From positions 2,914,001-2,978,000 of the forward strand of contig CAXXVF010000002.1 of NCBI GenBank assembly GCA_963663605.2: DNA of 64,000 bases. The letters are read 5' to 3'. A program made the position numbers and the translations under genes. The notes beneath the pieces are model-generated. The model had not been told where the DNA came from. It worked only from the letters and a program-made list of their open reading frames with translations, and made no database searches. Origin of the DNA: Sporobacter sp963663605 (GTDB taxonomy: Bacteria; Bacillota; Clostridia; Oscillospirales; Oscillospiraceae). Position 1 is the first letter of the stretch. Each line of letters begins with the position of its first letter. This document shows positions 26,407 through 34,894 of this stretch, piece by piece.

Positions 26407-27705
26407 ATGACATTCAGCAATCTGAATATTTCAGAACCTATATTGAAAGCGCTCGCCACAGAGGGTTACACGAAACCGACTCCAATCCAGGTGGAAGCTA
26501 TCCCGCCGCTTTTGGAAGGCAGAGACCTGCTGGGCTGCGCTCAGACCGGAACGGGCAAAACAGCCGCCTTCGCCATACCTATACTGCAAAAGCTGCAAAA
26601 CGAGAAAACAGGCGGCGTAAAAAAAGCCCCCCATGCACTCATATTAACGCCGACACGAGAACTCGCCGCACAAATCGGGCACAGCTTTTCCGGCTATGGA
26701 CGATTCCTGCGGCTCAAGAACACCGTTATCTACGGCGGCGTATCACAAAATCCGCAGGTCCAGGCGCTTAAAGCCGGCGTCGATATCCTCGTGGCGACGC
26801 CGGGACGGCTTATTGACCTTATGAATCAGAAACAAATTAACCTCAAGCATATCCGATTCTTTGTTCTCGACGAAGCCGACCGGATGCTGGACATGGGATT
26901 TCTGCGGGATGTTGAGCGGATTATCAAAGAGCTGCCGGATATTAAACAAACGATGCTGTTTTCAGCAACGATGCCGGGCGAAATCGAAAAGCTGACTAAA
27001 ACGCTCTTAAAGCAGCCGGTCAAAGTTGAAGTGACGCCGGCCGCTTCAACCGTCGACAGCATCGATCAATCGATATACCTGGTCAATAAATGTAATAAGG
27101 CAAAGCTTCTGCTGCATTTGCTTGAAAATTCGGATATTGTATCGGCGCTGGTATTCACGAGGACAAAGCATGCAGCCAATAAGCTCGCCTATACGCTCCT
27201 CAATAAAGGCGTAACATGTGAGGTCATTCATTCAAACAAATCCCAAACAGCCCGCAAACTCGCCCTGAGCCATTTTAAAGTGGGCAAAGCGCGTGTTATG
27301 GTGGCGACGGATATTGTCTCAAGGGGGATCGATATCGCCGAACTGTCCCACGTCATCAATTTCAATCTGCCGGAATCGCCGGAGGATTACGTCCACAGAA
27401 TCGGTAGGACCGGCCGTGCCGGCCATGCCGGCAAAGCGATTTCGTTTTGTGATAATTCAGAGGCATATTTTCTGTTAGGCATCGAGAAACTCATCGGTAA
27501 AAAAATAAAAATCCTGGCAGATCACCCATACCCTTTACAATATGTTCCTGAAGAAATGAATCCAGAGCGCCGGCCAGTTGCCAGAACCAACAGAACCCGC
27601 GGCAGCAAGAATAACGGCAGTACGAGGGCCGTAAAAAGAAGGGGATCCGGTTATGGACTTAAAAAACAACCAAATAACAATCAGCGAAATACTGCAAAAC
27701 CCTAA
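26407..27705 (+). CDS. DEAD-box RNA helicase (RhlE/CshA type)
   Basis: 432 residues with all helicase motifs in order: Q motif (PTPIQVEAIPPLL), AQTGTGKT (I), PTREL (Ia), DEAD (II, VLDEADRMLDMGF), SAT (III), VATDIVSRGIDI (V) and HRIGRTGRAGH (VI). The C-terminal 60 residues are basic and unstructured, as in RNA-binding tails. The enzyme unwinds RNA in ribosome assembly or mRNA decay, often in the cold. A small gene begins inside its 3' end. It lies within the tRNA-bounded interval although it looks like ordinary chromosomal content. Confidence 0.96.
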   Translation: MTFSNLNISEPILKALATEGYTKPTPIQVEAIPPLLEGRDLLGCAQTGTGKTAAFAIPILQKLQNEKTGGVKKAPHALILTPTRELAAQIGHSFSGYGRFLRLKNTVIYGGVSQNPQVQALKAGVDILVATPGRLIDLMNQKQINLKHIRFFVLDEADRMLDMGFLRDVERIIKELPDIKQTMLFSATMPGEIEKLTKTLLKQPVKVEVTPAASTVDSIDQSIYLVNKCNKAKLLLHLLENSDIVSALVFTRTKHAANKLAYTLLNKGVTCEVIHSNKSQTARKLALSHFKVGKARVMVATDIVSRGIDIAELSHVINFNLPESPEDYVHRIGRTGRAGHAGKAISFCDNSEAYFLLGIEKLIGKKIKILADHPYPLQYVPEEMNPERRPVARTNRTRGSKNNGSTRAVKRRGSGYGLKKQPNNNQRNTAKP

Positions 27706-27865
27706 GGCAAAAGCTATTCTGGCGAGGAATTTTCCTGAATTAATGCATCCGTTTATCCTTCAAGTGGCACGGAAAATGAATCTTGAAAATACGCTAAAGC
27801 TGGCAAAAGGGAACTATTCCTCAGATAATGTCAGTAAAATTATATCGGATCTGGAACTGGTCTAG
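27653..27865 (+). CDS. Small conserved helical protein overlapping the helicase gene
   Basis: 70 residues, starting 53 bases inside the helicase gene in another frame, with ribosome site AAGGGGA. The pattern TISEILQNPKAKAILARNFPELMHPFILQVARKMNLENTLKLA is a short helical module that I recall as a stand-alone protein or as the C-terminal appendage of some clostridial enzymes; its function is unknown. The overlap suggests translational coupling to the helicase. The terminator follows 27 bases later. Confidence 0.75.
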   Translation: MDLKNNQITISEILQNPKAKAILARNFPELMHPFILQVARKMNLENTLKLAKGNYSSDNVSKIISDLELV

Positions 27866-27892
27866 CCGGAATTAAGCCAAACATAAATACAA

Positions 27893-27926
27893 ACGCGTCA
27901 CAGAATTTGATTCTGTAACGCGTTTT
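27893..27926 (+). terminator. Intrinsic terminator after the helicase operon
   Basis: Stem ACGCGT-C-ACAGAA / TTCTGT-A-ACGCGT (one internal mismatch) with a 5-base loop, followed by TTTT. Confidence 0.85.
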
Positions 27927-27929
27927 GCT

Positions 27930-28370
27930 TTGTATTACAAAAGGTAACCCGGAGATAATAAGTTTAATTTAATGGTATCTGTGCTGCAGACAGGGATACC
28001 ACAAGACATTAATGATATACCTTCACCCCGGAAACCCCAAAATATTAAACTGAAATTCATTTTATATTTAAGGGTATATTCACGTCATGTCGAATGACCG
28101 TAAAACCAGCATTATCAAACGATTTTCTACCTAATAAGATAGTTTTGTTAGGTAGTAAACCGATTGATTGGGGAGCGCGCTTGAATGGCACTCGTAGATT
28201 TCTCGTAAACATCACGTAAACATCAAACAAACATCAAAAAAGTCTTGTGATTTCGGGCATTTTCAGATGATCTCTTGTCCAGATAAACATCAAATAAACA
28301 TCAGCATGTAGGTTTTGGCCTTTTTGCGCTTTGCGAATTGTCCTCGAAAAGTTATGAAAAAAAGAAAAGT
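27930..28370. other. Non-coding right end of the island
   Basis: No supported gene in about 440 bases. It holds repeated AAACATCA units around 28207-28240 and the third 28-nt repeat. From about 28230 onward it is similar to 1230-1370 at the left end, except that the integrase remnant frame is broken by an early stop here. Confidence 0.6.
28285..28312. repeat. 28-nt direct repeat, copy 3 (putative integrase arm site)
   Basis: Identical in sequence to copy 1 at 1284-1311; lies about 90 bases from the right att core. With further AAACATCA units at 28207-28240 it forms an arm-site cluster. Confidence 0.6.
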
Positions 28371-28397
28371 GACCTCAAAACAGCTTGTTTTGAGGTC
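28371..28397 (-). terminator. Terminator of the tRNA-fMet gene
   Basis: GACCTCAAAAC / GTTTTGAGGTC stem immediately downstream of the tRNA 3' end on the - strand, followed on that strand by a T-rich tract. Duplicated at 1370-1396. Confidence 0.85.
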
Positions 28398-28404
28398 ACT
28401 TTGT

Positions 28405-28481
<77 letters not shown>

Positions 28482-28634
28482 CTATGTGTCGTAACGACGT
28501 AAAACATATGTTAGCATAATTTGATGTTGAAGTCAAGGGTGACGTGCATTAGGAAACAAAACCGGATGTCTGCGATATTATATGTTGATACCGGCTTTTT
28601 ATTTACATGTCTGCAAAAAGGAGATGGCAAAAGC

Positions 28635-29636
28635 ATGTATTACACAAAACAAAGTGCGCTGGACCGCATATGGGTTCACGGCGGTACGAGGTATTTGAAG
28701 CGCTTTTTTGTCGGGACGGCAGAAAAAAACCTGCGTGAAGCGGTTTTGCTCATAAATGATAAAAAACTTAGTTTTCCCGTCTTGTTTATACTGTCCGACG
28801 ATATATACGCTCTGGATTTGTTCCGGGAGATGTGCCCCAGAAATGAAACGGCAATGCGCCTGTGCGCTTATATGACGATCCCGCCGGGACTTCCCGATAC
28901 AACGCGGACGCCTGCGGATGCGGGCCTTATTCTGATGACTCTGCGATGGATGCTTACCACGGGGAAAGACTGGGACGGACCATACCGGGGACATGATGCG
29001 TACGACGCCGTCATGGATTACGTATCGGCGCTGCTGACGGGGACATATGAAGATAAGACGGTCCTGCCCGACATTGCAGACCTGATTTTCCGGCGCAACC
29101 GGAAGGGGCTTTACATACATGATCTCGTCTGGAGCTTTTTCCAGACGATCGATGCGGATGCTTTGGCTGAGGTGGCGGGGCGTCTGAAGTCCTCGGATAG
29201 AAGAGATGTTGAGCTGGCCGGCAGACTGCTGCGGCTGGACATACCAGCCCGCCCCGACAGGAATAACCTGGCGCCGCTGTATGAGCGGTACAACCGCTGG
29301 CTTGATGAGAACCGGCCGTATCTGTATTTGACCGGCGAACATTTCCAGATGACAAACAAACCGAATCACTTGGATATTGATCGGGAAGCCAAATATCTGA
29401 ACAAGTCGATCTCCCCGCGTTTTCGGACGCCGGATGTACCGCTGACCGTGCATGAGACCGCCTGCCTGAACCAATACAGGCTGGCTTCGGAAGACGAGCG
29501 GGAAATCCTTGCCTCGTATTCTCAGAAATTGCGGACGCGGGATATACGGCTGTGGGACGACTGGATGCACAGACAGGTTGCCGAGCAGGTGATTGCGGCA
29601 AGAAAGGATATGAAGCCGTCTGATGATTATTATTAA
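28635..29636 (+). CDS. Conserved hypothetical protein, coupled to tgl
   Basis: 333 residues from the ATG at 28635, chosen for its ribosome site AAGGAGA; the frame is open further upstream without one. I do not recognise a domain. It is soluble, Asp/Arg rich, with no signal peptide or membrane segment; hydrophobic helices are scattered (VMDYVSALLTG, LADLIF-like). It overlaps the transglutaminase gene by 14 bases, so the two products are probably made together and may act together, for example as a substrate or scaffold in spore coat cross-linking. That role is inferred from position only. Confidence 0.7.
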   Translation: MYYTKQSALDRIWVHGGTRYLKRFFVGTAEKNLREAVLLINDKKLSFPVLFILSDDIYALDLFREMCPRNETAMRLCAYMTIPPGLPDTTRTPADAGLILMTLRWMLTTGKDWDGPYRGHDAYDAVMDYVSALLTGTYEDKTVLPDIADLIFRRNRKGLYIHDLVWSFFQTIDADALAEVAGRLKSSDRRDVELAGRLLRLDIPARPDRNNLAPLYERYNRWLDENRPYLYLTGEHFQMTNKPNHLDIDREAKYLNKSISPRFRTPDVPLTVHETACLNQYRLASEDEREILASYSQKLRTRDIRLWDDWMHRQVAEQVIAARKDMKPSDDYY

Positions 29637-30414
29637 CAACAAACCGGTGGCAGCGTCTGCCCTTGCCGGTGTTTTTCAGGAGGGGAGCGTCGGGCGCTTG
29701 ATCGCCGACAGGCTCCTGACCAGTGAAAATAAGCATTATTATGAGTCGATGAATGAATTTAAGTTTGAAATCAGACTTCGTGAAGCGATCGTGAGCGCGG
29801 CCGGGCAGCTTTACAGAAGCAATATGGCTTTCGAGGTATTCCGGGATTCCAGATGCAATCCGGAATACTGGATACGCCGGGCTAACGGAGGGTTTGTATT
29901 GAAAGCCGGCGTGAAGCCGTCGGACGCCGTCCGGGACATTTTCACAAACGGTCGGAAGTACGGCACGGAATGTGCGACCGCTATGCAGATCGTGTATCTT
30001 AAAGCGCTGCTGGACGTCTTTCCGGAAGAAGCATTCAACCAAATGTTCAGAAGTATATATTTGATGAACTGGCACAGCCTGAACAGGCAGCTGCGCGAAA
30101 CGGGCGCAACGAACCGGCAGGCGGATTACCTGCCGGGCGACAGACGCTATTTTGCCAATCCTGACGTAAATCCCAAAACCCCGGAATGGCAGGGAGAAAA
30201 TGTGATCGACCTGGGAGGCGGGCTGTACTACGGCCATGGTGTGGGGAAGTACAAAGCCGATACATTCATCCGTGAGCTCAATGAAAACAGAAAAATAGGC
30301 GCCGTTCGGGAGGCCTATATGGTTGAGGCGGCCGGCCGGCCCGATTTTAAGCGCCTTTTCAAGCTATATGAAGATGTGACTCAGAGAACGGCCGATGTCC
30401 GGCAGACGGCGTAA
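29623..30414 (+). CDS. tgl: Protein-glutamine gamma-glutamyltransferase (spore coat transglutaminase, Tgl)
   Basis: 263 residues, near the length of Bacillus Tgl (about 245). The conserved core is present: YESMNEFKFEIRLREAIVSAA, then YGTECATAMQIVYLKALLD, which aligns with the ECATA segment holding the catalytic Cys, then MNWH and PEWQGENVIDLG and YYGHGVG. The enzyme forms isopeptide bonds between Gln and Lys in coat proteins such as GerQ in late sporulation. It marks the host as a spore former. It is the second gene of a pair and ends at the bidirectional terminator region. Confidence 0.9.
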   Translation: MIIINNKPVAASALAGVFQEGSVGRLIADRLLTSENKHYYESMNEFKFEIRLREAIVSAAGQLYRSNMAFEVFRDSRCNPEYWIRRANGGFVLKAGVKPSDAVRDIFTNGRKYGTECATAMQIVYLKALLDVFPEEAFNQMFRSIYLMNWHSLNRQLRETGATNRQADYLPGDRRYFANPDVNPKTPEWQGENVIDLGGGLYYGHGVGKYKADTFIRELNENRKIGAVREAYMVEAAGRPDFKRLFKLYEDVTQRTADVRQTA

Positions 30415-30451
30415 AAAACCGATATCTAAATACAGCGCCGGCCGTCCGCTA

Positions 30452-30622
30452 TCATTGTTTTCTTTTATAATGCAGCGCAAATGCATAAATGACGATGGAA
30501 AGCACCAGCAGAGAAATCGCCAGAACAGAACCCAGCGTGTCGTTTCTGATAAACAGCTTGCAGGCCAGTCCGCCTGCGATGCAAGTATAGCATATAGCTT
30601 TAAGTAATCCAGCCCGTTTCAC
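30452..30622 (-). CDS. Small two-helix membrane protein
   Basis: 56 residues from a GTG start behind GCGGGG. Two hydrophobic segments (about 8-22 and 31-51) and a basic C-terminus (HYKRKQ). No family recognised. It is convergent with tgl. The coding case rests on frame length, hydrophobic pattern and a plausible ribosome site only. Confidence 0.45.
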   Translation of the reverse strand: MKRAGLLKAICYTCIAGGLACKLFIRNDTLGSVLAISLLVLSIVIYAFALHYKRKQ

Positions 30623-30695
30623 GTTTTACCCCGCTTTTCTTTAATGTGTCTTTTATCCGGCCTGTGCCGGTTTTACAGTCCGGCTTGAAAAAACC

Positions 30696-30725
30696 GTCTG
30701 TCTTATGGTAGACCATAAGGCAGAC
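30696..30725. terminator. Bidirectional intrinsic terminator
   Basis: Stem GTCTGTCTTATGG / CCATAAGGCAGAC (one wobble) with T-runs on both strands, between the small membrane gene and the convergent zinc-ribbon gene. Confidence 0.85.
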
Positions 30726-30750
30726 TCTTTTTTAACCCAAGCCGATTACA

Positions 30751-31143
30751 TCAAGTTTTTTTAATGAACCGTTCGCCGCATTTTGGGCAGGTAACCTGCA
30801 GTTTTCCTTTCCCGCGCGGAACGCGCAGGGTGTTCCTGCAGCTGGGGCATTTGAAAAACTTATGGGTTTTCCGGTTTTTCATCTTATCGAATAAACGCTT
30901 GCATTTTTGCTTTATCGGCCACCAATAGCGCAGGAACCGGTCATTTTCGGCTCTGCGTTTAGGGATGTTGCGCGACATCATCCGAAAAACGGCAAGCAGT
31001 AAAATAAGGTAAGACAAATAAACCAGCACGGTTATTTGGACGAGCCGGGAAATAAGGCTGACAACAATTGAAAGGATTATCAGCGCCGTATTCAAATGAT
31101 CAGGTCCGTATCTTCCGGCCATGAAATTACGGAGAAAGTTCAT
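30751..31143 (-). CDS. Membrane protein with C-terminal zinc ribbon
   Basis: 130 residues. Two hydrophobic helices (about 20-58), a basic linker, and a C-terminal zinc ribbon CPSC-x17-CPKC (FKCPSCRNTLRVPRGKGKLQVTCPKCGERF). Such proteins are common in Clostridia; their role is not known. The ribbon probably lies in the cytosol. It is a single gene followed by a terminator, transcribed away from the kinase gene's end. Confidence 0.8.
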   Translation of the reverse strand: MNFLRNFMAGRYGPDHLNTALIILSIVVSLISRLVQITVLVYLSYLILLLAVFRMMSRNIPKRRAENDRFLRYWWPIKQKCKRLFDKMKNRKTHKFFKCPSCRNTLRVPRGKGKLQVTCPKCGERFIKKT

Positions 31144-31290
31144 GTGCTGATGGATGCCTCCCGGGATTTTGATAGGTAAACGTAAAATACTCCGCTCGAG
31201 TACAAGCGTTTTGTTCGACGTTTACTAAACTTGATTATAACACCTGCAGTCCCTGAAAACCGCATTCGTTACATATATTTAACATATCCA

Positions 31291-32226
31291 TCAATACTTG
31301 AAGGCGCTGCCGCCGATAAATTCGCGCAGAACGGAGTCCGAAGGGACGGCTGACGGATCGATTTCCCCGAATTTGGCCAAGGCGTCCAGGATATCCTTGA
31401 ACACATCGAAATTCCGGGCTTTGGGCGATACGTGATCGGCAAACCGAACGATGAACTGCTTCATGACGGACACTTCATACGGCAGGAATGAATCAATCAT
31501 CATGTTTGCCGTGCCCTTGTACGGAAGAATATTGAGGCGTTCGCCGCGCATTATATTACTCCACATTTTGAGCGTTATCTCCGGGCCGGTGCCGCGGTAA
31601 GAACTGTCCCGCAGGATGCGGCGCATAAGGCGCAGCTGTGCGCCGCTTATTAGGACGCCGCCCTGATCCTCAATGTTGCTTATAGGGCTCACGAACATAA
31701 AAAAAGCAGCGGGGAGCTCGTATGTGATACAGTCGTTTAAAGCGTGGATGCCCTCGAAGATTGCGATCTCGTTGCTGCCCAGCTGCAAGGAATCATACCG
31801 GTCTGTGCGGCGCTCCTGACGGGTGAAATCAAAATGCGGTATCCGGATCTCCTCGCCGGCGTCCAGCTTTTTAAAATGCGTGTTCAAAAGCTGCATATCC
31901 AGGCAGTCAGGCGACTCGAAATCAATTTCGCCCTGCGGCGTTTTGGGCGCGGTTTTGGGATCCACCGTTTTAAAATAGTTATCAAGTGAAACGTTCTGCG
32001 CCTCGATACCGAGCTGATGGAGCGCTTTTGTTATTTTTTTCGCCGTCGTCGTTTTACCGGAACCGGACGGTCCGGACAACAGCACGATAGAGCTGCGATC
32101 CATATTTTTGTGTATGCTCTCGGCAGCCTGAACGATTTTTTTGTTATACGCTTCTTCGCACTCCTGTACGAATTGTATGGGGTCCTGTGTGATACGGTCA
32201 TTGATGGATGACAGTTTGTATGACAT
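31291..32226 (-). CDS. Uridine kinase / phosphoribulokinase-family nucleoside kinase
   Basis: 311 residues. Walker A LLSGPSGSGKTT near residue 50, the DNYFKTVDPK loop and the FDFTRQERR / EGIHALND segments match the uridine kinase-like P-loop family. It is longer than uridine kinase and lacks the TGS domain of the longer nucleoside-kinase fusion, but keeps its characteristic SSYRGTGPEITLKMWSNIMRGE region. It probably phosphorylates a nucleoside for salvage; substrate not certain. It lies 71 bases downstream of hemZ on the same strand and may be the last gene of that operon. Confidence 0.88.
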   Translation of the reverse strand: MSYKLSSINDRITQDPIQFVQECEEAYNKKIVQAAESIHKNMDRSSIVLLSGPSGSGKTTTAKKITKALHQLGIEAQNVSLDNYFKTVDPKTAPKTPQGEIDFESPDCLDMQLLNTHFKKLDAGEEIRIPHFDFTRQERRTDRYDSLQLGSNEIAIFEGIHALNDCITYELPAAFFMFVSPISNIEDQGGVLISGAQLRLMRRILRDSSYRGTGPEITLKMWSNIMRGERLNILPYKGTANMMIDSFLPYEVSVMKQFIVRFADHVSPKARNFDVFKDILDALAKFGEIDPSAVPSDSVLREFIGGSAFKY

Positions 32227-32297
32227 AGGTTTCTCCTTGAGACTGGCTGCGATTGATCACCGCACAGCCTGCCGCCTTGAAGCGGGCGGCCCGCCGG

Positions 32298-33788
32298 TTA
32301 ACAGTTTGTCGGATCGGCCGTTGTTTCTGTGTAAAACTGCTTTATCTTATCGCTCTTTACGAGGAATCTGTCCGTATCCTTAATATATTCATAAGGATAT
32401 TTGAGATTGAATATTCTTTCGATCCTGCCGGTTTCCCGGTTGACAAGCTTTGTAACGCCGCCGCCGCCGAGTGCGAGAATCGTTGTAAGCTCTTCCATTA
32501 TCAGAATATTATAAAGATTTTCCGTACCGGCACGGCACCAGCCGACATTCTCAAATCCGCCGGACATGAATTTCTGGCGGTAGAGGTAATAGGGGCCGTA
32601 TCCATTTTCCCTGAGTTTTTTTCCGGCCGTATCGACCATGACCGCGACATCTGATGCTGTCGGCAAAGCTTCCGGGTTCAATTTGACCTGCGTGCCTTTT
32701 TTTATAGCCAGCGTATGCACTGTGATGTTTTCCGGCCGCAGCGAGAGGACTTCGTCAAGCGACCGCCTGAAGCTTTCCGGGGTATCTCCGGGCAGACCGG
32801 CGATCAGGTCCATATTTATGACATCAAAGCCGGCATCGCGCGCTTTTTCGTATGCTGTCAGGACATCCTGCGCCGTATGGCGGCGGCCTATGGCGCGCAG
32901 CACATCGTCGGACATGGACTGGGGGTTAATACTGACGCGTGTTGCTCCGTTTTGACGCAGCACGATAAGTTTTTCGTCTGTAACGGTATCTGGACGCCCG
33001 GCTTCAACGGTATATTCCCGGATGTGCGTCAAATCAAATGAAGCGGCAAGCTGCCGCATGAGAAGCGTAAGCTCGCCGGCGCTGAGCGTCGTCGGCGTAC
33101 CGCCCCCGATATAGACCGACAGAATGTTCAAGCCGAGTTCTTCTGCGGTTTTAGAAAGGATACGGATCTCCTCTGAAAGCGTGCTGATAAACGGCGCGAT
33201 CAGTTTCATTGATTTTTCAACACTGTGGCTGACGAAGCTGCAGTAATGGCAGCGCGTCGGACAAAACGGAATGCCGATATACAGCGCGGCGTCTTTTTCC
33301 CCGAGCGCCTTTTTTACCGCAAGGCCCGCTTTTGCCGTGCTCAGGCAAAGCGCGCCGCGCTCCGGTGAAACGTCGTATTCGCGCTCGAGCGTTTTTAAAG
33401 CAGCCGCTTCCGGTAGACCCCGTTCCAAAAGACCCGTGACGATCTTACCGGGGCGGATGCCGGTCAGAGAACCCCAGACAGGCCGACGGCCGGTATGCAG
33501 GACGGCCGCTTTATAAAACGAGCGTTTGATGATTTTCTGCAAGGTCCGGTCCGTTGCGAGCTTGCCGGCCAGACAGCTGCGCCTGACGCGCGATATGCCT
33601 TTGTATACGTTGCCGCCCGAAGTGATCCGGGTGACAGCCGTCGCGTAAACCTCGCCGAGCCGCAGACGTACGTCGGCCGAGAGAGCGGCGGCAGAAGATG
33701 TGTAATCGGGCAGTTCATCCGGATACATCATGAGAAGTATCTGCTCGACAGCGTATTTGTAGTCATGCCCCGAAAGCGTCAGCTTCAT
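32298..33788 (-). CDS. hemZ: Coproporphyrinogen III oxidase-like radical SAM protein HemZ
   Basis: 496 residues. The N-terminal third is specific to HemZ; the radical SAM motif C176-x3-C180-x2-C183 (CPTRCHYC) follows IGIPF, and YIGGGTPTTL and a HemN-like C-terminal region come after. HemZ was described as an oxygen-independent coproporphyrinogen dehydrogenase in Bacillus, though some relatives are now seen as heme chaperones or of unclear role. The start ATG overlaps the stop of the MBL gene (ATGA), so translation is coupled. Confidence 0.93.
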   Translation of the reverse strand: MKLTLSGHDYKYAVEQILLMMYPDELPDYTSSAAALSADVRLRLGEVYATAVTRITSGGNVYKGISRVRRSCLAGKLATDRTLQKIIKRSFYKAAVLHTGRRPVWGSLTGIRPGKIVTGLLERGLPEAAALKTLEREYDVSPERGALCLSTAKAGLAVKKALGEKDAALYIGIPFCPTRCHYCSFVSHSVEKSMKLIAPFISTLSEEIRILSKTAEELGLNILSVYIGGGTPTTLSAGELTLLMRQLAASFDLTHIREYTVEAGRPDTVTDEKLIVLRQNGATRVSINPQSMSDDVLRAIGRRHTAQDVLTAYEKARDAGFDVINMDLIAGLPGDTPESFRRSLDEVLSLRPENITVHTLAIKKGTQVKLNPEALPTASDVAVMVDTAGKKLRENGYGPYYLYRQKFMSGGFENVGWCRAGTENLYNILIMEELTTILALGGGGVTKLVNRETGRIERIFNLKYPYEYIKDTDRFLVKSDKIKQFYTETTADPTNC

Positions 33789-34408
33789 TTGTCGCCGTAT
33801 TCCTCGGCGGCGTAACGCATAAAATCATTGAAGCGGCGTTCCCGGTCTAGCGTTGTCGGATCCATATGGCCGGGGTAGACTTCGAAATCTCCGTCCAACT
33901 GATAAAGCCGGTACAGGGAGCGCATCAGCTGCTGTGCGTTGCCCTCGCCGAGATCCGTGCGCCCCATGCTGCCCCGAAAGAGTGTGTCCCCGGTGAAAAG
34001 CACGTTTTCGCATCGAAGCGTAACGCAGCCGGGGGAGTGGCCGGGCGTTTCCATAACCGTGAAAGTCAGGCCCCCGATGTGCATCTCATCACCCTCGCCG
34101 TAGTTGCGGACGTCCGCGTCCGCCGTCAGCTTGAATTGGTCGCGGACGTTATTTGGTACGGCATCCGCTTTGTGTATATAAACAGGCGCGCCGGTCGCGT
34201 CGCGGACCGCGTATACAGCCAGGATGTGATCAAAGTGTCCGTGGGTCAAAAAGATACCCTCAACGGTCAGTTTGTTCGATTCGATATAATCTAAAATCAT
34301 GTTGGATTCGTCGCCCGGATCGATGACGGCGCATTTGAGCGTTTTCTCATCCGTAACGATATAGCAGTTTGTATCGACCTGGCCGACGACAAGCGTTTTG
34401 ATCAGCAT
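33785..34408 (-). CDS. MBL-fold hydrolase (glyoxalase II-like)
   Basis: 207 residues from the ATG at 34408, behind AGGAG. Metallo-beta-lactamase motifs: THGHFDH (metal ligands), H in ETPGHSPG, and D in FTGDTLF, with final PGH. It probably hydrolyses a thioester such as S-lactoylglutathione analogues or bacillithiol conjugates; precise substrate unknown. This gene regularly sits between dtd and hemZ in Clostridia next to relA and recJ, a conserved block. Confidence 0.9.
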   Translation of the reverse strand: MLIKTLVVGQVDTNCYIVTDEKTLKCAVIDPGDESNMILDYIESNKLTVEGIFLTHGHFDHILAVYAVRDATGAPVYIHKADAVPNNVRDQFKLTADADVRNYGEGDEMHIGGLTFTVMETPGHSPGCVTLRCENVLFTGDTLFRGSMGRTDLGEGNAQQLMRSLYRLYQLDGDFEVYPGHMDPTTLDRERRFNDFMRYAAEEYGDK

Positions 34409-34436
34409 GTTCTTTTCTCCTTCTGCTCTAGTGTGT

Positions 34437-34871
34437 TTATATATCAAGATATATTGTAACCGGTCCGTCATTGACGGAGGCGACTTTCATGTCGGCCCCG
34501 AATATACCTGTTTCCGTATGAAATCCGGCGTCACGGCACGCTTTGATAAACCGCTCATAAAGCGGGACAGCCGTCTGGGGTCCCGCCGCGCCCGTAAATC
34601 CCGGACGCCGGCTTTTTAAATCGGCGTACAGCGTGAACTGCGAGACGACGAGCAGGCTTCCCCCGGCTGACGCGAGATTCAAATTCATTTTTCCGTTTTC
34701 GTCCTCAAAAATCCGAAGTCCAGTAACTTTATCGGCAAGCTTCACGGCGGTTTCAGGCGTGTCGGCCGGCGCGATCCCGATGAGAACCAAAAGCCCCCCG
34801 CTGATATTGCCTGTGATCCTGCCGTCGATCGTCACGGAAGCCGAGGATACGCGTGTCACGACAGCGCGCAT
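34437..34871 (-). CDS. dtd: D-aminoacyl-tRNA deacylase
   Basis: 144 residues, full family length. MRAVVTRVSSASVTIDG at the N-terminus, the SQFTLYADL motif near residue 78 and the GPVTIYLD end, with the cross-subunit Gly-cisPro region present as NDGPVT. It releases D-amino acids and glycine mischarged to tRNA. It starts 23 bases after relA and shares its operon. Confidence 0.96.
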   Translation of the reverse strand: MRAVVTRVSSASVTIDGRITGNISGGLLVLIGIAPADTPETAVKLADKVTGLRIFEDENGKMNLNLASAGGSLLVVSQFTLYADLKSRRPGFTGAAGPQTAVPLYERFIKACRDAGFHTETGIFGADMKVASVNDGPVTIYLDI

Positions 34872-34894
34872 ACGATCATCCCCCCTGTTTGTGT

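Noticed and set aside
29011..30237. 408-codon frame antisense to the tgl pair
   Set aside because: Pro/Ser/Arg-rich composition typical of antisense shadow; tgl has conserved catalytic motifs.
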